Shown: in pieces, positions 53,399 to 61,475 of the stretch
How the letters are laid out: each line of letters begins with the position of its first letter
Numbering within the stretch: position 1 is the stretch's first letter
Source of the DNA: Labilithrix sp.
Lineage (GTDB): Bacteria > Myxococcota_A > Polyangia > Polyangiales > Polyangiaceae
Direction of reading: 5' to 3'
Assembly (NCBI GenBank): GCA_019637175.1
Contig: JAHBWD010000005.1
Span: 62,001 to 126,000 of the forward strand
DNA: 64,000 bases
The notes under the pieces: model-generated
Seen by the model: the letters and a program-made list of their open reading frames with translations, nothing else
The model's database searches: none
What the model was told of the DNA's origin: nothing
Program-made: the position numbers and the translations under genes

Positions 53399-54763
53399 TC
53401 AGTAGAACAGATACGGCCACCAGTTCTTCATCGGCCGGCCGCGCGCATCCTTGGCCGCGCTGGCGTGGCCGATGAAGCTCTGTCGCCAGTAGATTTGCCA
53501 CGCGCCGCCGCAGTCGGGCGCCATCGCCTCGTAGCGCGCGTAGCTCGCGCGCGAGAACGGCCGGGGCGCGCCGCCGATCCCGTACGTCTCGCACGTCGCG
53601 TCGACCACGACGTCGTTCTCGTCATAGTGCGCGCGCGCGTTGGGTGCAAAATGCACGTTTCCGCAACCTTGATCGTACGCGGCGATCGCGCCGCTCCGAT
53701 CGCCCAGCTTCCACGTGAGCGAGTTCTTGCCAGTGAACGTGACGCAGTCTTCCGACGCGCACGCGTACCAGTCGCCGAAGGGCAGACCGAGGCGCTCCTT
53801 CAGATCGAAGTTGCCGAACGGATCGAACCACGCGCGCAGATCCGCGCCGACGGCCTCGCTGTGCACCATCCACTCGTAGCCGTGGCCCGCGCTGTGGATC
53901 GCGCAGCCGGGGCCGCGCGTCGAGTTGACGTAGAGCACGCGCACCGTGCGCCCGCACGCGGCGAAGGCCTTCGCGTCGATCCTGCCGAGGCATCCGTTGC
54001 CCGCGCAATGCTCGAACGCGCCCGTCGCCTCGCCGCCGGCGTAGATCGGCTTCGACTCGAGGATCTCCGCGTAGCCGACGTCGACCTTCGACCCGTCGGG
54101 GCACGTCATCGGATCGGAGTCGCCGTTCATGTAGAGCCACACCTCGTGGACCATCCCGCGGTCGATCAGCGCGCAGAGCCCGAGCTTCTCCGACGGCGCG
54201 TCGGGATCGGCCACGTCGTAGGCCGCCGTGTACGCCGGAGAGAAGAGCGCCGAGTAGTCCGCCGAGTACCATGCGGAAGGGTCGCGCGTGCATCGCGCCG
54301 GCGCGCGCGACGCGTACTTGTGCGTCCACCCGGGCGGAGGCGTGTCGTCGGCCATGTCGACGTGCTTGAACACCTCGTACGCGAGGAACGGCGCCGCCTT
54401 CGCGTCGGCGTAGCCGTGCGGACGCGACCCTTCGTTCAATCCCGCGATCACCTCGGCGATCTTCGATTCGAACTTCGATCGCGTCGCCGGATCATTGTCG
54501 AGGTTGATGGCGAGGACGCGCGGACGCATCTTCGTGAGGTCGTCGTGGTGGGTCACGATCCAGGGATCGGAGTTGGCTCTGTGCTCGGCGTTCGGCCACT
54601 CGAGGCCCGCCGGAGTCGCCGGTGCATCTCCGGCGTCGTGCGCCGGCCTCTCCGCCGGCGGATCCTCGCGCAAAGGCGCAGGCGCCGCGCGATCCGCCGC
54701 TCCGCAAGCGGCCCCCACGGCGGCTACGACGCAGCTCGTCAGAAAGAGCGTTGACGCACGCAT
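53399..54763 (-). CDS. Cys-rich putative lipoprotein, secreted enzyme-like
   Basis: 454 residues from ATG at 54763; a longer open frame upstream is shadow. Lipobox VAAVGAACGA. Aromatic- and Cys-rich mature protein, with a repeated D-x-D motif (WIVTHHDDLTKMRPRVLAINLDND), HSAGHGYEWMVHSEAVG, and WYACASEDCVTF. The His/Asp pattern is suggestive of a hydrolase or metal site, but no family could be named. Ends with WWPYLFY. Minus strand, with its stop 14 bp downstream of the tRNA-Ala gene. Confidence 0.6.
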   Translation of the reverse strand: MRASTLFLTSCVVAAVGAACGAADRAAPAPLREDPPAERPAHDAGDAPATPAGLEWPNAEHRANSDPWIVTHHDDLTKMRPRVLAINLDNDPATRSKFESKIAEVIAGLNEGSRPHGYADAKAAPFLAYEVFKHVDMADDTPPPGWTHKYASRAPARCTRDPSAWYSADYSALFSPAYTAAYDVADPDAPSEKLGLCALIDRGMVHEVWLYMNGDSDPMTCPDGSKVDVGYAEILESKPIYAGGEATGAFEHCAGNGCLGRIDAKAFAACGRTVRVLYVNSTRGPGCAIHSAGHGYEWMVHSEAVGADLRAWFDPFGNFDLKERLGLPFGDWYACASEDCVTFTGKNSLTWKLGDRSGAIAAYDQGCGNVHFAPNARAHYDENDVVVDATCETYGIGGAPRPFSRASYARYEAMAPDCGGAWQIYWRQSFIGHASAAKDARGRPMKNWWPYLFY

Positions 54764-54842
54764 GGCCTGCGTCGAGCACGGTCCGCGCCATCGGGATCGA
54801 TTGTGATCGCCGGGCGGCACCGATACCCTGGCCGAACCCTTC

Positions 54843-55493
54843 ATGCTCCGCGCGATGCTCAGTGCTGCCGTCGGCTACGTGAGAAAGAACCCCGACGAGG
54901 TCGTGAGGCAGGCGGTGCAGGCCACCGGTCTCACCTTCGGCGTTCCGCTCGCCACCTTGCGATGGTTCGCGGGCAACATCAAAGGCAAGAAGGCGCCGAA
55001 GGACGTCGAGATCACGAGCACGCCTCCCGCGCTCCGCTTCAGCGCCGTCGTCGACGCGATGGGGACGCCGGTGCGCGCCGCGGCGTCGATCAAGATCGAC
55101 GAGGTCACGATCTCCGAGGAGTCGCTCCGCATCGGCGTGCGCCTCCGCGACGTGAAGCTCTCGCTCGCCGGAGAGAGCGAGTCGCCGGTCGCGACCCTCA
55201 TCCAGTCCGGCGCGCTCGATCTCTCGAAGCCGGGCAACCTCGTGAAGTTCGTGCCGAAGAAGCCGCCGGCGGTCGTCGAGGCCGAGGGCGATCGCATCGT
55301 CATCGATCTCATGAAGGTGCCGAAGCTCGCCAACGATCCACGGGTCAAGCGCATCCTGGGCGTCCTCTCGCCGGTGCTCGGCATCCGCGCTATCGAGACC
55401 GATCGCGATCACCTCTGGATCAAGCTCCGCGCGACCCCCGCGGGCCTCCCCGAAGCGATCGGGAAGATCCGCAAGAACGGCGCCGCCAAGTAA
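54843..55493 (+). CDS. Conserved hypothetical protein
   Basis: 216 residues without a signal peptide or predicted transmembrane segment apart from an amphipathic N-terminal helix (MLRAMLSAAVGYVRK). The middle is beta-rich (VEITSTPPALRFSAVVDAMG, SIKIDEVTISEESLRIGVRLRDVKLSLAG), and the end is LWIKLRATPAG. The alternating-strand character recalls DUF2993/LmeA-type lipid-binding proteins, but the match is weak. Divergent from the Cys-rich gene 53399-54763. Confidence 0.6.
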   Translation: MLRAMLSAAVGYVRKNPDEVVRQAVQATGLTFGVPLATLRWFAGNIKGKKAPKDVEITSTPPALRFSAVVDAMGTPVRAAASIKIDEVTISEESLRIGVRLRDVKLSLAGESESPVATLIQSGALDLSKPGNLVKFVPKKPPAVVEAEGDRIVIDLMKVPKLANDPRVKRILGVLSPVLGIRAIETDRDHLWIKLRATPAGLPEAIGKIRKNGAAK

Positions 55494-55743
55494 CATCCGC
55501 GATGTCGCGCATCGGCGACGATCTCGCCGACGAGCCGACCTCGCGATCCGCGCGTTCGCGTCTCTCCTCGCCATCGCCGTGTTCCACCTCCGCGCGGTGA
55601 CCGCGCTTCGCGCGCGCGCACGCGGCCCGTCGGCGAACCGTTGACGGCGCCGCCGCCCATCGAGTCTCCTGCTACTCCATGAGCCGCCTCCTCCGCGTCT
55701 ACGCCGGCGCCCTCCTCTGGATCGCGAGGAGACGACGTCGCGC
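55494..55743. other. Intergenic region, no clear gene
   Basis: 250 bp. Only a 22-codon ORF (55679-55747) and the ribosome binding site of the next gene were seen. Confidence 0.3.
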
Positions 55744-55747
55744 GTGA
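55679..55747 (+). other. 22-codon ORF overlapping the next start
   Basis: ATG at 55679 begins a hydrophobic-then-basic 22-residue peptide (MSRLLRVYAGALLWIARR with further Arg) that stops at 55747, giving a GTGA overlap with the following gene's GTG start. It may be a real coupled leader or just the tail of a shadow frame. Low confidence. Confidence 0.25.
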
Positions 55748-56472
55748 GAGCGAGCCTCGCCGCGATCGCGCACGTCGTGCTCGCCGGCTGCGTGCTGGTG
55801 GTCACGCCCGACGAATACGGTTCGACGTGCCACTTCGCGGGCGAAGACTCGCGCTGCGGCTCGTGCTTGAAGCAGCGCTGTCAGGCGTTCATCGACGACT
55901 GCTGTCGCGACGAAGCGTGCACGTCGACCCTCGAGCGCGTCGAGCGATGCACCACGGGCGACGTGAAGGAGTGCGCGCTGCTCGGCGCGGAGAGCGAGGC
56001 GGCGGAGCCGTCGCGATCGAAGCTCGCGCGCTGCGCCGAGTCGCAGTGCAAGGCCGAGTGCGCCGGCGGTCTCACGAAGAGCGTCACGCGGTGCACCGTG
56101 CCGACGTTCGGGCAGGGCGGGACGTGCAACTGCGTGTTGTCGAGCACGCCGAACGAGACGCTCTGCTCCGAGGCGACCTTCCCCGGCACCGTCTGCTGCG
56201 CGCCCGAGGGCTGGCCGGCGCAAGGTCTCCGCTGCTCGTGCAAGGTGATCACGTGCGGCCCGAGCCGCGACGGGTGCTCGTGCATGCTCACCGACGGCGT
56301 GCAGGAAGGCCCGAGCTGCACGGGGAGGACGTGCTGCCTGCTCGGCGACACCTGCGCGTGCGGCACGAACACGTGCCTGCCGGAGGAGAAGATGGTCGCG
56401 TCGTGCTCGCGCGACGTCATCGAGTGCCCGCCAGGTCAGAAGCGCGTGACGAGCTGCTCGGCCGGCGACTGA
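55744..56472 (+). CDS. Cys-rich lipoprotein with repeated Cys modules
   Basis: 242 residues from GTG 55744, preceded by AGGAGA about 10 bases upstream. Lipobox VVLAGCVLVV. It contains 33 cysteines in all. The first half has a C(x2)C/CC pattern (SRCGSCLKQRCQAFIDDCC). The second half shows two copies of a C-x-C ... CC ... C-x-C ... C module (GTCNCVL.. then GCSCML..), so it arose by duplication. A disulfide-stapled surface protein is the natural reading; it would depend on envelope oxidases such as the DsbA-like proteins in this window (inference). Confidence 0.75.
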   Translation: MRASLAAIAHVVLAGCVLVVTPDEYGSTCHFAGEDSRCGSCLKQRCQAFIDDCCRDEACTSTLERVERCTTGDVKECALLGAESEAAEPSRSKLARCAESQCKAECAGGLTKSVTRCTVPTFGQGGTCNCVLSSTPNETLCSEATFPGTVCCAPEGWPAQGLRCSCKVITCGPSRDGCSCMLTDGVQEGPSCTGRTCCLLGDTCACGTNTCLPEEKMVASCSRDVIECPPGQKRVTSCSAGD

Positions 56473-56488
56473 ACCGGCGACGGAGCCC

Positions 56489-58351
56489 TCAGGGCGGCTC
56501 GATCGCGGCGGCGGGCAAGACGACGTCGATCTCGCCTTCGGTCACCTCGGCGCCCGTCGCGTGGAACGTGTTGCCGAGGAGGAGGAGCTCGCGCGCGCCG
56601 AGGTTCTCGCCGTTGCCCTCGCGCCTGAGCTGGCTCTCCCAGACGTTGATGCCTGCGCCGTTCAGATCGAAGCGCGACGACTCGATGAAGCCGCCGGCGC
56701 GCATGACGATGAGCGCGTGGCTGTCGTTGCGCCTCATCGACGAGCCGGTCATCACGAGGCGGCCCTCGTCGATGAGCAGGATGCCGTCGCCGAGGGCGCC
56801 GTCGCGCGACATGCGCGTGCGCTCGACGACGAGGCGCTCGGCGTCGACGGTCGCGGCGTGCGCGACGACGAGCCCCTGCTGCTCGTTGTCGGCGAGCACC
56901 GAGTCGTGGAGCTTGGCGATCGCGTCCTTCATCACGACGACGGCGAACGCCCTCGTCGCTCCTCCCGAGGGCCCGACGAGCGTGCCGGCGACGAGCGACT
57001 GGTCGAGCGAGAGGATCGTCCCCGGCTCGACGGCGGCGATGCCGATGCCCTGCGGGGCGACGACGGCGCTCCCTTCGAGGGTGACGCGCGCGCCGAGCAG
57101 CGCGGTGATCGCGTGCATCCCCTTGCGCGCGGTCGCGTGGGGCGCGATGACCGAGCTCCGGAGCGTCGCGCTCGAGCGCTCTTCGAACACGGTCATCCCT
57201 TGCGCCGCCGTGTGGCGGAGGGTGCTGCCCTCGATCTCGAGCCTCGCGCCGCCGAGGACGCCCATCATCGACGCCTCGACGTAGGGCCCGGCGTGATTGA
57301 TCTCGCTGCGCCGGATGACGAGGCTCGCGTCGTCGGTCGTGTTCTTGTTGTATCTCCGCGACTGCCCGACGTTGAGCAGCGCGCACCGCTCGGTGACGAC
57401 GGCGCTCTCTTCGATGGTCATCGCGCCGTTGATCCCGGAGAGCACCATGATGCTGTCGGTGATCGCGCGCGACGCCGCGATCGAGCGCTTGACGGTGACC
57501 TCGCTGCCCGTCTCCATCGAGGTGAACGCGCGGTCGAGATCGCGAAAGTCGCCTTCGGCGACGTCGATCTTCGATCCACCCTTGGCGACGACGCCGCGGA
57601 TCGGATCGCGCGAGACGGCGAGGCGCCCGCCCGGATCGACGGCGCTCTGGAAGATCGACGCGTGGGCGCGGGCGCTCGTATCGACGGCGAGGCCGTTTCC
57701 CTCGAAGAGGACGTGCTCGATCTCGACGTCGGCGGTCGGGCCCGAGGCCACGACGGCGATGGTGAAGTCTCGCAGCGTGAGTCCTTCGAGCGTGAGCTTT
57801 CCGCGGGGCAGGCCGAACGCGGCGTTCGATCCGGTGCCCTTGATGATCGTGTCCTTCGCGCATCGGCCGACGACGCGGACGCCGGGGCGCGTGATCATTC
57901 CCTTGGTCGCGGCGTACGCGTACGTGCCGCGGTCGATCGCGATCACGCTGTTCTCGGCGGCGTACTGGATCGCCTCCTCGAGCGACTCGACGTCGCCGGG
58001 CCGAACGACCTTCGTCGCGCCCGGAGGAGGGAAGGGCGCATCGCAGTCGTCGATCGGCACGCACGACGTGTCGCCGAGCGTGGCGCGCGTGGCGCCTGCG
58101 CACGCCTTCGAAGGACGGATCGCGCGGAAGCCCCACCCCTCGGGCGCGGCTTCGAAGCCTTCGGGGATCTCGGTCGTCCCGACGGGTCGACACGAGCTTC
58201 CGTCGAGCGACGACATCGATCCGGGCCCGCACGTGACGTCCCCCGGCGGCGGCAGCGCCTCGCTCGATCCGGAGACGAACGTGCGCGTCTCGGTCGTGCA
58301 CCCGACCGCGACGAGCGCACATGTTAAGGAGAGGGCCCCCAGCCGCGACAT
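56489..58351 (-). CDS. Lipoprotein with right-handed parallel beta-helix
   Basis: 620 residues. Lipobox LVAVGCTTET, then a Cys-containing head of about 110 residues (RPVGTTEIPEGFE..., DTSCVPIDDCDAPFPPPGA). From about 115 on is a long series of beta-helix rungs with alternating G/N/V (GVRVVGRCAKDTIIKGTG, KLTLEGLTLRDFTIAVVASG, VEIEHVLFEGNGLAV, TLEGSAVVAPQGIGIAAVE). Enzymes with this fold cleave polysaccharides; others are adhesins. No catalytic residues could be assigned, so a structural or binding role is as likely. Confidence 0.78.
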   Translation of the reverse strand: MSRLGALSLTCALVAVGCTTETRTFVSGSSEALPPPGDVTCGPGSMSSLDGSSCRPVGTTEIPEGFEAAPEGWGFRAIRPSKACAGATRATLGDTSCVPIDDCDAPFPPPGATKVVRPGDVESLEEAIQYAAENSVIAIDRGTYAYAATKGMITRPGVRVVGRCAKDTIIKGTGSNAAFGLPRGKLTLEGLTLRDFTIAVVASGPTADVEIEHVLFEGNGLAVDTSARAHASIFQSAVDPGGRLAVSRDPIRGVVAKGGSKIDVAEGDFRDLDRAFTSMETGSEVTVKRSIAASRAITDSIMVLSGINGAMTIEESAVVTERCALLNVGQSRRYNKNTTDDASLVIRRSEINHAGPYVEASMMGVLGGARLEIEGSTLRHTAAQGMTVFEERSSATLRSSVIAPHATARKGMHAITALLGARVTLEGSAVVAPQGIGIAAVEPGTILSLDQSLVAGTLVGPSGGATRAFAVVVMKDAIAKLHDSVLADNEQQGLVVAHAATVDAERLVVERTRMSRDGALGDGILLIDEGRLVMTGSSMRRNDSHALIVMRAGGFIESSRFDLNGAGINVWESQLRREGNGENLGARELLLLGNTFHATGAEVTEGEIDVVLPAAAIEPP

Positions 58352-58905
58352 TCGGGCTGTGAGCTAGCACACCTTGTGCGATAGGCCAGAACGGCGTGTT
58401 TTTCGGCGGGATCTGGCGTCTCAAGCTCAGCGAAGTTGTCTGGTCTCCTTGCGGAGGGCCCCGCATCGTCCTTGGACGCAGGCGCATCGCGCGCCGTGTC
58501 CGATGGTTCCAAGCACGACGTGTTGCGCGCGGCCGACGCCGTCGAGGCGCGGCTTGGATCGCCGCGCACGTGCGTGCATGACAGCTGGATCGCGTCGTCG
58601 TCGCTCGCGAAGCTCGCGCGCACGGCGTGCGACGGGAACGCGCCCGCGTTTCCGATCGTGCATGCGTCGCCGTCGAACGCGGCGCTCGCGTTCGCGGTTT
58701 GGCTGGTGCGTTCTCGGGTCGCGATCGCGACGCGCGTGCACGCGCCGAGCTACGCGATGACGGCGGGTGCGGGTGGAGGCGTGGATGCGGCTGCGGGCGG
58801 AGGCGATGCGTCTCGCTCGACCTCGATCGGCGCGCGCGGACCCCGTGGACGAGCGACGAGCGCTCCTCCCGCCGCGACGATCAAGCTGCCGCAGAGCTTG
58901 CGCAT
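58324..58905 (-). pseudogene. Possible secreted-protein gene interrupted by an in-frame TAG
   Basis: From ATG at 58905 the minus strand reads a signal-like N terminus (MRKLCGSLIVAAGGALVA) and a Pro-rich spacer, then a TAG (58750-58752), after which the same frame stays open to 58324 with plausible content and four spaced Cys (LGACTRVAIATRERTSQTA, DACTIG, LSCTHV, NTSCLEPSD). Either a single nonsense mutation broke a small secreted protein gene, or the frame is accidental. A plus-strand ORF of 171 codons (58436-58951) occupies the same DNA in the mirror frame and is less convincing: no signal peptide and no recognisable motifs. The region 58352-58967 has no other gene. Confidence 0.3.
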
Positions 58906-58967
58906 TTTCGCGAGCCTAGCCGCCCTCGCGCCGGAAGATCAGTCGTGCTAGAACACCCTCGTTTTTT

Positions 58968-59044
58968 CGGGGAGTCGCACAGCCCGGTAGTGCACAAGCT
59001 TTGGGTGCTTGTCGTCGCGGGTTCAAATCCCGCCTCCCCGACCA
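58968..59044 (+). tRNA. tRNA-Pro (anticodon TGG)
   Basis: 77 nt with the CCA encoded. Acceptor CGGGGAG/CTCCCCG, anticodon arm CAAGC-TTTGGGT-GCTTG with anticodon TGG (reads CCA and, with modification, other Pro codons), T arm GCGGG-TTCAAAT-CCCGC. The C1-G72 pair and the T-arm fit Pro tRNAs. A T tract (58962-58967) and a TAGAAC -10-like box lie just upstream. A tyrosine integrase remnant starts 88 bp downstream in opposite orientation, so this tRNA is the probable attachment site. Confidence 0.95.
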
Positions 59045-59131
59045 GTTGTCGTCCTAGTCCGAGAAAAACGGCACGAATGCGAGGGACGGAGGATCCGTTT
59101 CCCACCAGTTGCCCAGCTCCTCCGGCTCGGG

Positions 59132-59482
59132 CTACTTCCCGAGCTTCCCCATCGCAGCCTTCAGGTCGTCGCCCGTGGCATGGGCGTAGCGCTGGGTCAT
59201 CTCCAGCTTCGAGTGGCCGGCGAGCATACGCACCGCCTCGAGGCCGGCGCCGCGCCTCACGAGCTCCGTGATGAAGTAGTGCCGGAGCGAGTGGAACGAC
59301 CGCTCCTTGAGGCCCGACGTCTTCAGGAACCGCTTGAAGGCACCTTCTGCCGTCGCGGCGTCTCACCATTCTCGTCGAGCACGATGCGCGCCCGCGGTAG
59401 CTTCGACCGCACGGCGACGCGCAAGCGCTCCTCCAGCTCCGGGATGAGCGGCACGATGCGGTCGTCCCCGCTCTTCGGCGTC
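59132..59482 (-). pseudogene. Tyrosine recombinase (phage-type integrase), frameshifted and truncated by the IS
   Basis: The minus strand encodes the C-terminal half of a tyrosine integrase: TPKSGDDRIVPLIPELEERL, then after a one-base frameshift at about 59345-59360 FKRFLKTSGLKERSFHSLRHYFITEL (HxLRH, second catalytic Arg), LAGHSKLEMTQRYAHA (third His and the Tyr nucleophile) and a stop at 59132. The N-terminal half, with the first catalytic Arg, is missing, cut by the left end of the IS3-like element. It lies next to tRNA-Pro, as expected of an island integrase. Confidence 0.85.
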
Positions 59483-59550
59483 AGTGGAGTTGCCCCGGTT
59501 TTTTGGACACCTGACGTAGCCCGAGATGGGCTACGGAACGGAGGTCGTTC

Positions 59551-59850
59551 ATGGGATCGCGTAGGCAGCGGAGGAAGTTCACGCCGGAGTATCGGGCGGA
59601 GGTCGTTCGGCTTGTTCGGACGAGCGGGAAGAGCGCGGGGCAGATCGCTCGCGAGCTTGATCTGACGGAGACATCGGTGCGCGCATGGGTCGCGCAGGCG
59701 GAGATCGACGCGGGCAAGGGCAAGAACGGCGAGCTGACGACGGCGGAGCGCGAGGAGCTCGTTCGCCTTCGCCGCGAGAATCGCGTGCTGCAGATGGAGC
59801 GAGAGATCCTGCGAAAAGCGACGGCCTTCTTCGCCAAGGAGACGACGTGA
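59551..59850 (+). CDS. IS3-family transposase OrfA (DNA-binding)
   Basis: 99 residues. Helix-turn-helix of IS3 OrfA type (KFTPEYRAEVVRLVRTSGKSAGQIARELDLTETSVRAWV), followed by a leucine-zipper-like helix (EREELVRLRRENRVLQMEREILRKATAFFA). It binds the IS ends and, with OrfB, forms the active transposase. The end of orfA contains a CGAAAAGC run where a -1 frameshift into orfB could occur. Confidence 0.92.
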   Translation: MGSRRQRRKFTPEYRAEVVRLVRTSGKSAGQIARELDLTETSVRAWVAQAEIDAGKGKNGELTTAEREELVRLRRENRVLQMEREILRKATAFFAKETT

Positions 59851-60740
59851 AGTTTGCGTTCGTCGCGGTGGAGAAGGCCTCCTTTTCGGTAACTGTACTG
59901 TGCAAGGTTCTCGAGGTCTCGCGAAGCGGGTTTTACGCGTGGACGGAGCGCGTGCCATCGGCGCGCTCGCTCGAAGACGCGAAGCTGCGCGTCCACGTGG
60001 CCGCGGCGTACGAGCTTGGTCGTGGGGCGTACGGCGCGCCGCGCATCCACCGTGAGCTCCGCGCCGGGGGCTTCAACGTGAGCCGCAAACGCGTCGCGCG
60101 GCTCATGGGCGAGCTCGGGCTGCAGAGCCGTAGGAAGCGACGGTTCAAGGCGACCACGGACTCGAACCACGCGATGCCGGTCGCGGAGAACGTCCTCGAC
60201 CGCAAGTTCGAGGTCGACGCGCCGAACGTCGCGTGGGTGACTGACATCACATACGTCTGGACGTCCGAGGGCTGGCTGTACCTCGCGGCGATCCTCGACC
60301 TCTTCTCGCGTCGCGTCGTCGGGTTCGCGATGAGCGAGCGCATCGACCGCACGCTCGTCCTCCAGGCGCTCACCGCCGCCGTCGGCCGCCGCGTGCCGAA
60401 TGCGGGGCTCGTGCACCACTCCGATCGTGGCTCGCAGTACGCGAGCAACGACTACCAGACCGCGCTCGACGACCTTGGCGTCGTCTGCAGCATGAGCCGG
60501 AAAGGCAATTGCTGGGACAACGCCGTCGCGGAGAGCTTCTTCGCCACCTTGAAGACGGAGCTCGTCTACCAGCGTCGCTTCGCGACCAGGGCAGAGGCCC
60601 GAGAGGCGATCTTCGAATTCATCGAGGTGTTCTACAACCGCCAGCGTCGGCACTCGTCCCTCGGGTACCTCAGCCCGGTGGACTACGAGATGAAATTTGA
60701 AGAAGCGATGAGAGAGCGAGAGACGGAGAAAGCAGCGTAA
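59847..60740 (+). CDS. IS3-family transposase OrfB (DDE catalytic subunit)
   Basis: 297 residues from GTG 59847 (GTGA overlap with the orfA stop), or made as an OrfAB fusion by frameshift. Contains the HTH_21 region (GAYGAPRIHRELRAGGFNVSRKRVARLM) and an integrase core with the DDE triad: WVTDITYV (Asp), HHSDRGSQYAS (Asp), NCWDNAVAESFFATLKTEL (Glu). All three residues are intact and no frameshift is seen, so this copy may still be active. Confidence 0.95.
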   Translation: MKFAFVAVEKASFSVTVLCKVLEVSRSGFYAWTERVPSARSLEDAKLRVHVAAAYELGRGAYGAPRIHRELRAGGFNVSRKRVARLMGELGLQSRRKRRFKATTDSNHAMPVAENVLDRKFEVDAPNVAWVTDITYVWTSEGWLYLAAILDLFSRRVVGFAMSERIDRTLVLQALTAAVGRRVPNAGLVHHSDRGSQYASNDYQTALDDLGVVCSMSRKGNCWDNAVAESFFATLKTELVYQRRFATRAEAREAIFEFIEVFYNRQRRHSSLGYLSPVDYEMKFEEAMRERETEKAA

Positions 60741-60773
60741 TCAACCTGTCCACGAGATCGGGGCAGACTCACT

Positions 60774-61120
60774 ACCGCAGAGAGCTACCGTACGTCGTCG
60801 ACCTTCTACGGGGCCTCGACGTCCGCATCGACACCGTCGTCGTGGATGGCTACGTATGGCTCGATGCGGGTCGCCCAGGATTCGGCGCGCACCTGCACGC
60901 CGCCCTTGGCAGCACGCATGCTCTGATCGGCGTGGCGAAGCGTCCCTTTCGCGGCGCGGCGAACGCGCTCTCGCTTCTTCGCGGGAAGAGCAAGGATCCG
61001 CTCTTCGTGAGCGCTGTAGGGTGCGACCTGCGCGAAGCCCTCGAGAGTATCGCCTCCATGCACGGCCCTCATCGGATCCCCACGCTGCTCAAGCGCGCGG
61101 ACCAGCTCTCGCGGGAATAG
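60774..61120 (+). pseudogene. nfi: Endonuclease V (Nfi-like), 5' end removed by the IS
   Basis: The frame is open from the IS edge: YRRELPYVVDLLRGL (equivalent to the FREYPALLAAW block of E. coli EndoV), TVVVDGYVWLDAGRPGFGAHLHAALG, LIGVAKRPFRGAANALS, DPLFVSAVGCDLREALESI, RIPTLLKRADQLSRE. The usual N-terminal DVSF-type catalytic segment is gone. EndoV cleaves near deoxyinosine in DNA or RNA. The family match is moderate in the DGHG-type motif (DGYVWLDAGR here), so it was already divergent. Confidence 0.7.
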
Positions 61121-61406
61121 GTCGACCCATCGGAGGTCGGGGAGGGGGGCGTTCACGAGCTCACGTTCGCCCGGAACCTGCGCCACCACCCGTCGGCCTC
61201 ATCCTCTGCACGAAGGAGAACGCGGCGGTCGCGAAGTTCCTCTCGCGACGCGCGCGTCGAGAACGCCCCCCGAGTAGAGCCGGAGAGGGAAGCCGCGTGC
61301 GCAAGCTGCGCCGTGGGAGGTAGGCCGGACAGAAGGCGGTGCGACAGTCGCGGTAAGTTGCGGAGTTGCCGGGGTTTCGGCCTGGACGAGGTGCTGAGCT
61401 TTCCGT
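61121..61406 (+). other. Decayed DNA with a DUF1016/YhcG nuclease-like scrap
   Basis: Nothing intact is seen here. At 61183-61239 a plus-strand frame reads PPPVGLILCTKENAAVAKF, very like the C-terminal motif of DUF1016/YhcG PD-(D/E)XK nucleases (usually PPIGLILC...); it is out of frame with any start and its continuation is in another frame. This suggests a remnant left by deletions in the island. Also no promoter could be assigned. Confidence 0.35.
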
Positions 61407-61475
61407 CCATGAATTGTGGACATCTTGATTGCGTGAGGGTAATCAAGGATGCACAATGTGTCCAAGAATCATGGA
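61407..61475. promoter_or_regulatory. Inverted repeat over the toxin-antitoxin start (candidate operator)
   Basis: The left half CCATGAATTGTGGACAT (61407-61423) and the right half ATGTGTCCAAGAATCATGG (about 61456-61474) share CCATGA and TGGACA in inverted order. They flank and overlap the start region of the HTH gene, where an antitoxin usually binds to repress its own operon. The ATG at 61456 or 61471 lies inside the right half. Confidence 0.4.

Larger units (their letters stand above)
59483..60773. mobile_element. IS3-family insertion sequence
   Basis: About 1.29 kb. It carries orfA and orfB in the usual -1-type arrangement. Terminal inverted repeats were found by eye: left, starting AGTGGAGTTGCCCC (59483 on), and right, as the inverse ending in GGGGCAGACTCACT (to 60773); both share TGCCCCG and TGGACA blocks (17 of 25 aligned inner positions agree). 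No clear target duplication flanks it, which fits the loss of DNA next to it. It separates the integrase remnant from the endonuclease V remnant. Confidence 0.85.

Noticed and set aside
58962..58967. T tract as a terminator before tRNA-Pro
   Set aside because: No stem precedes it; it is more likely part of the promoter-to-gene leader.
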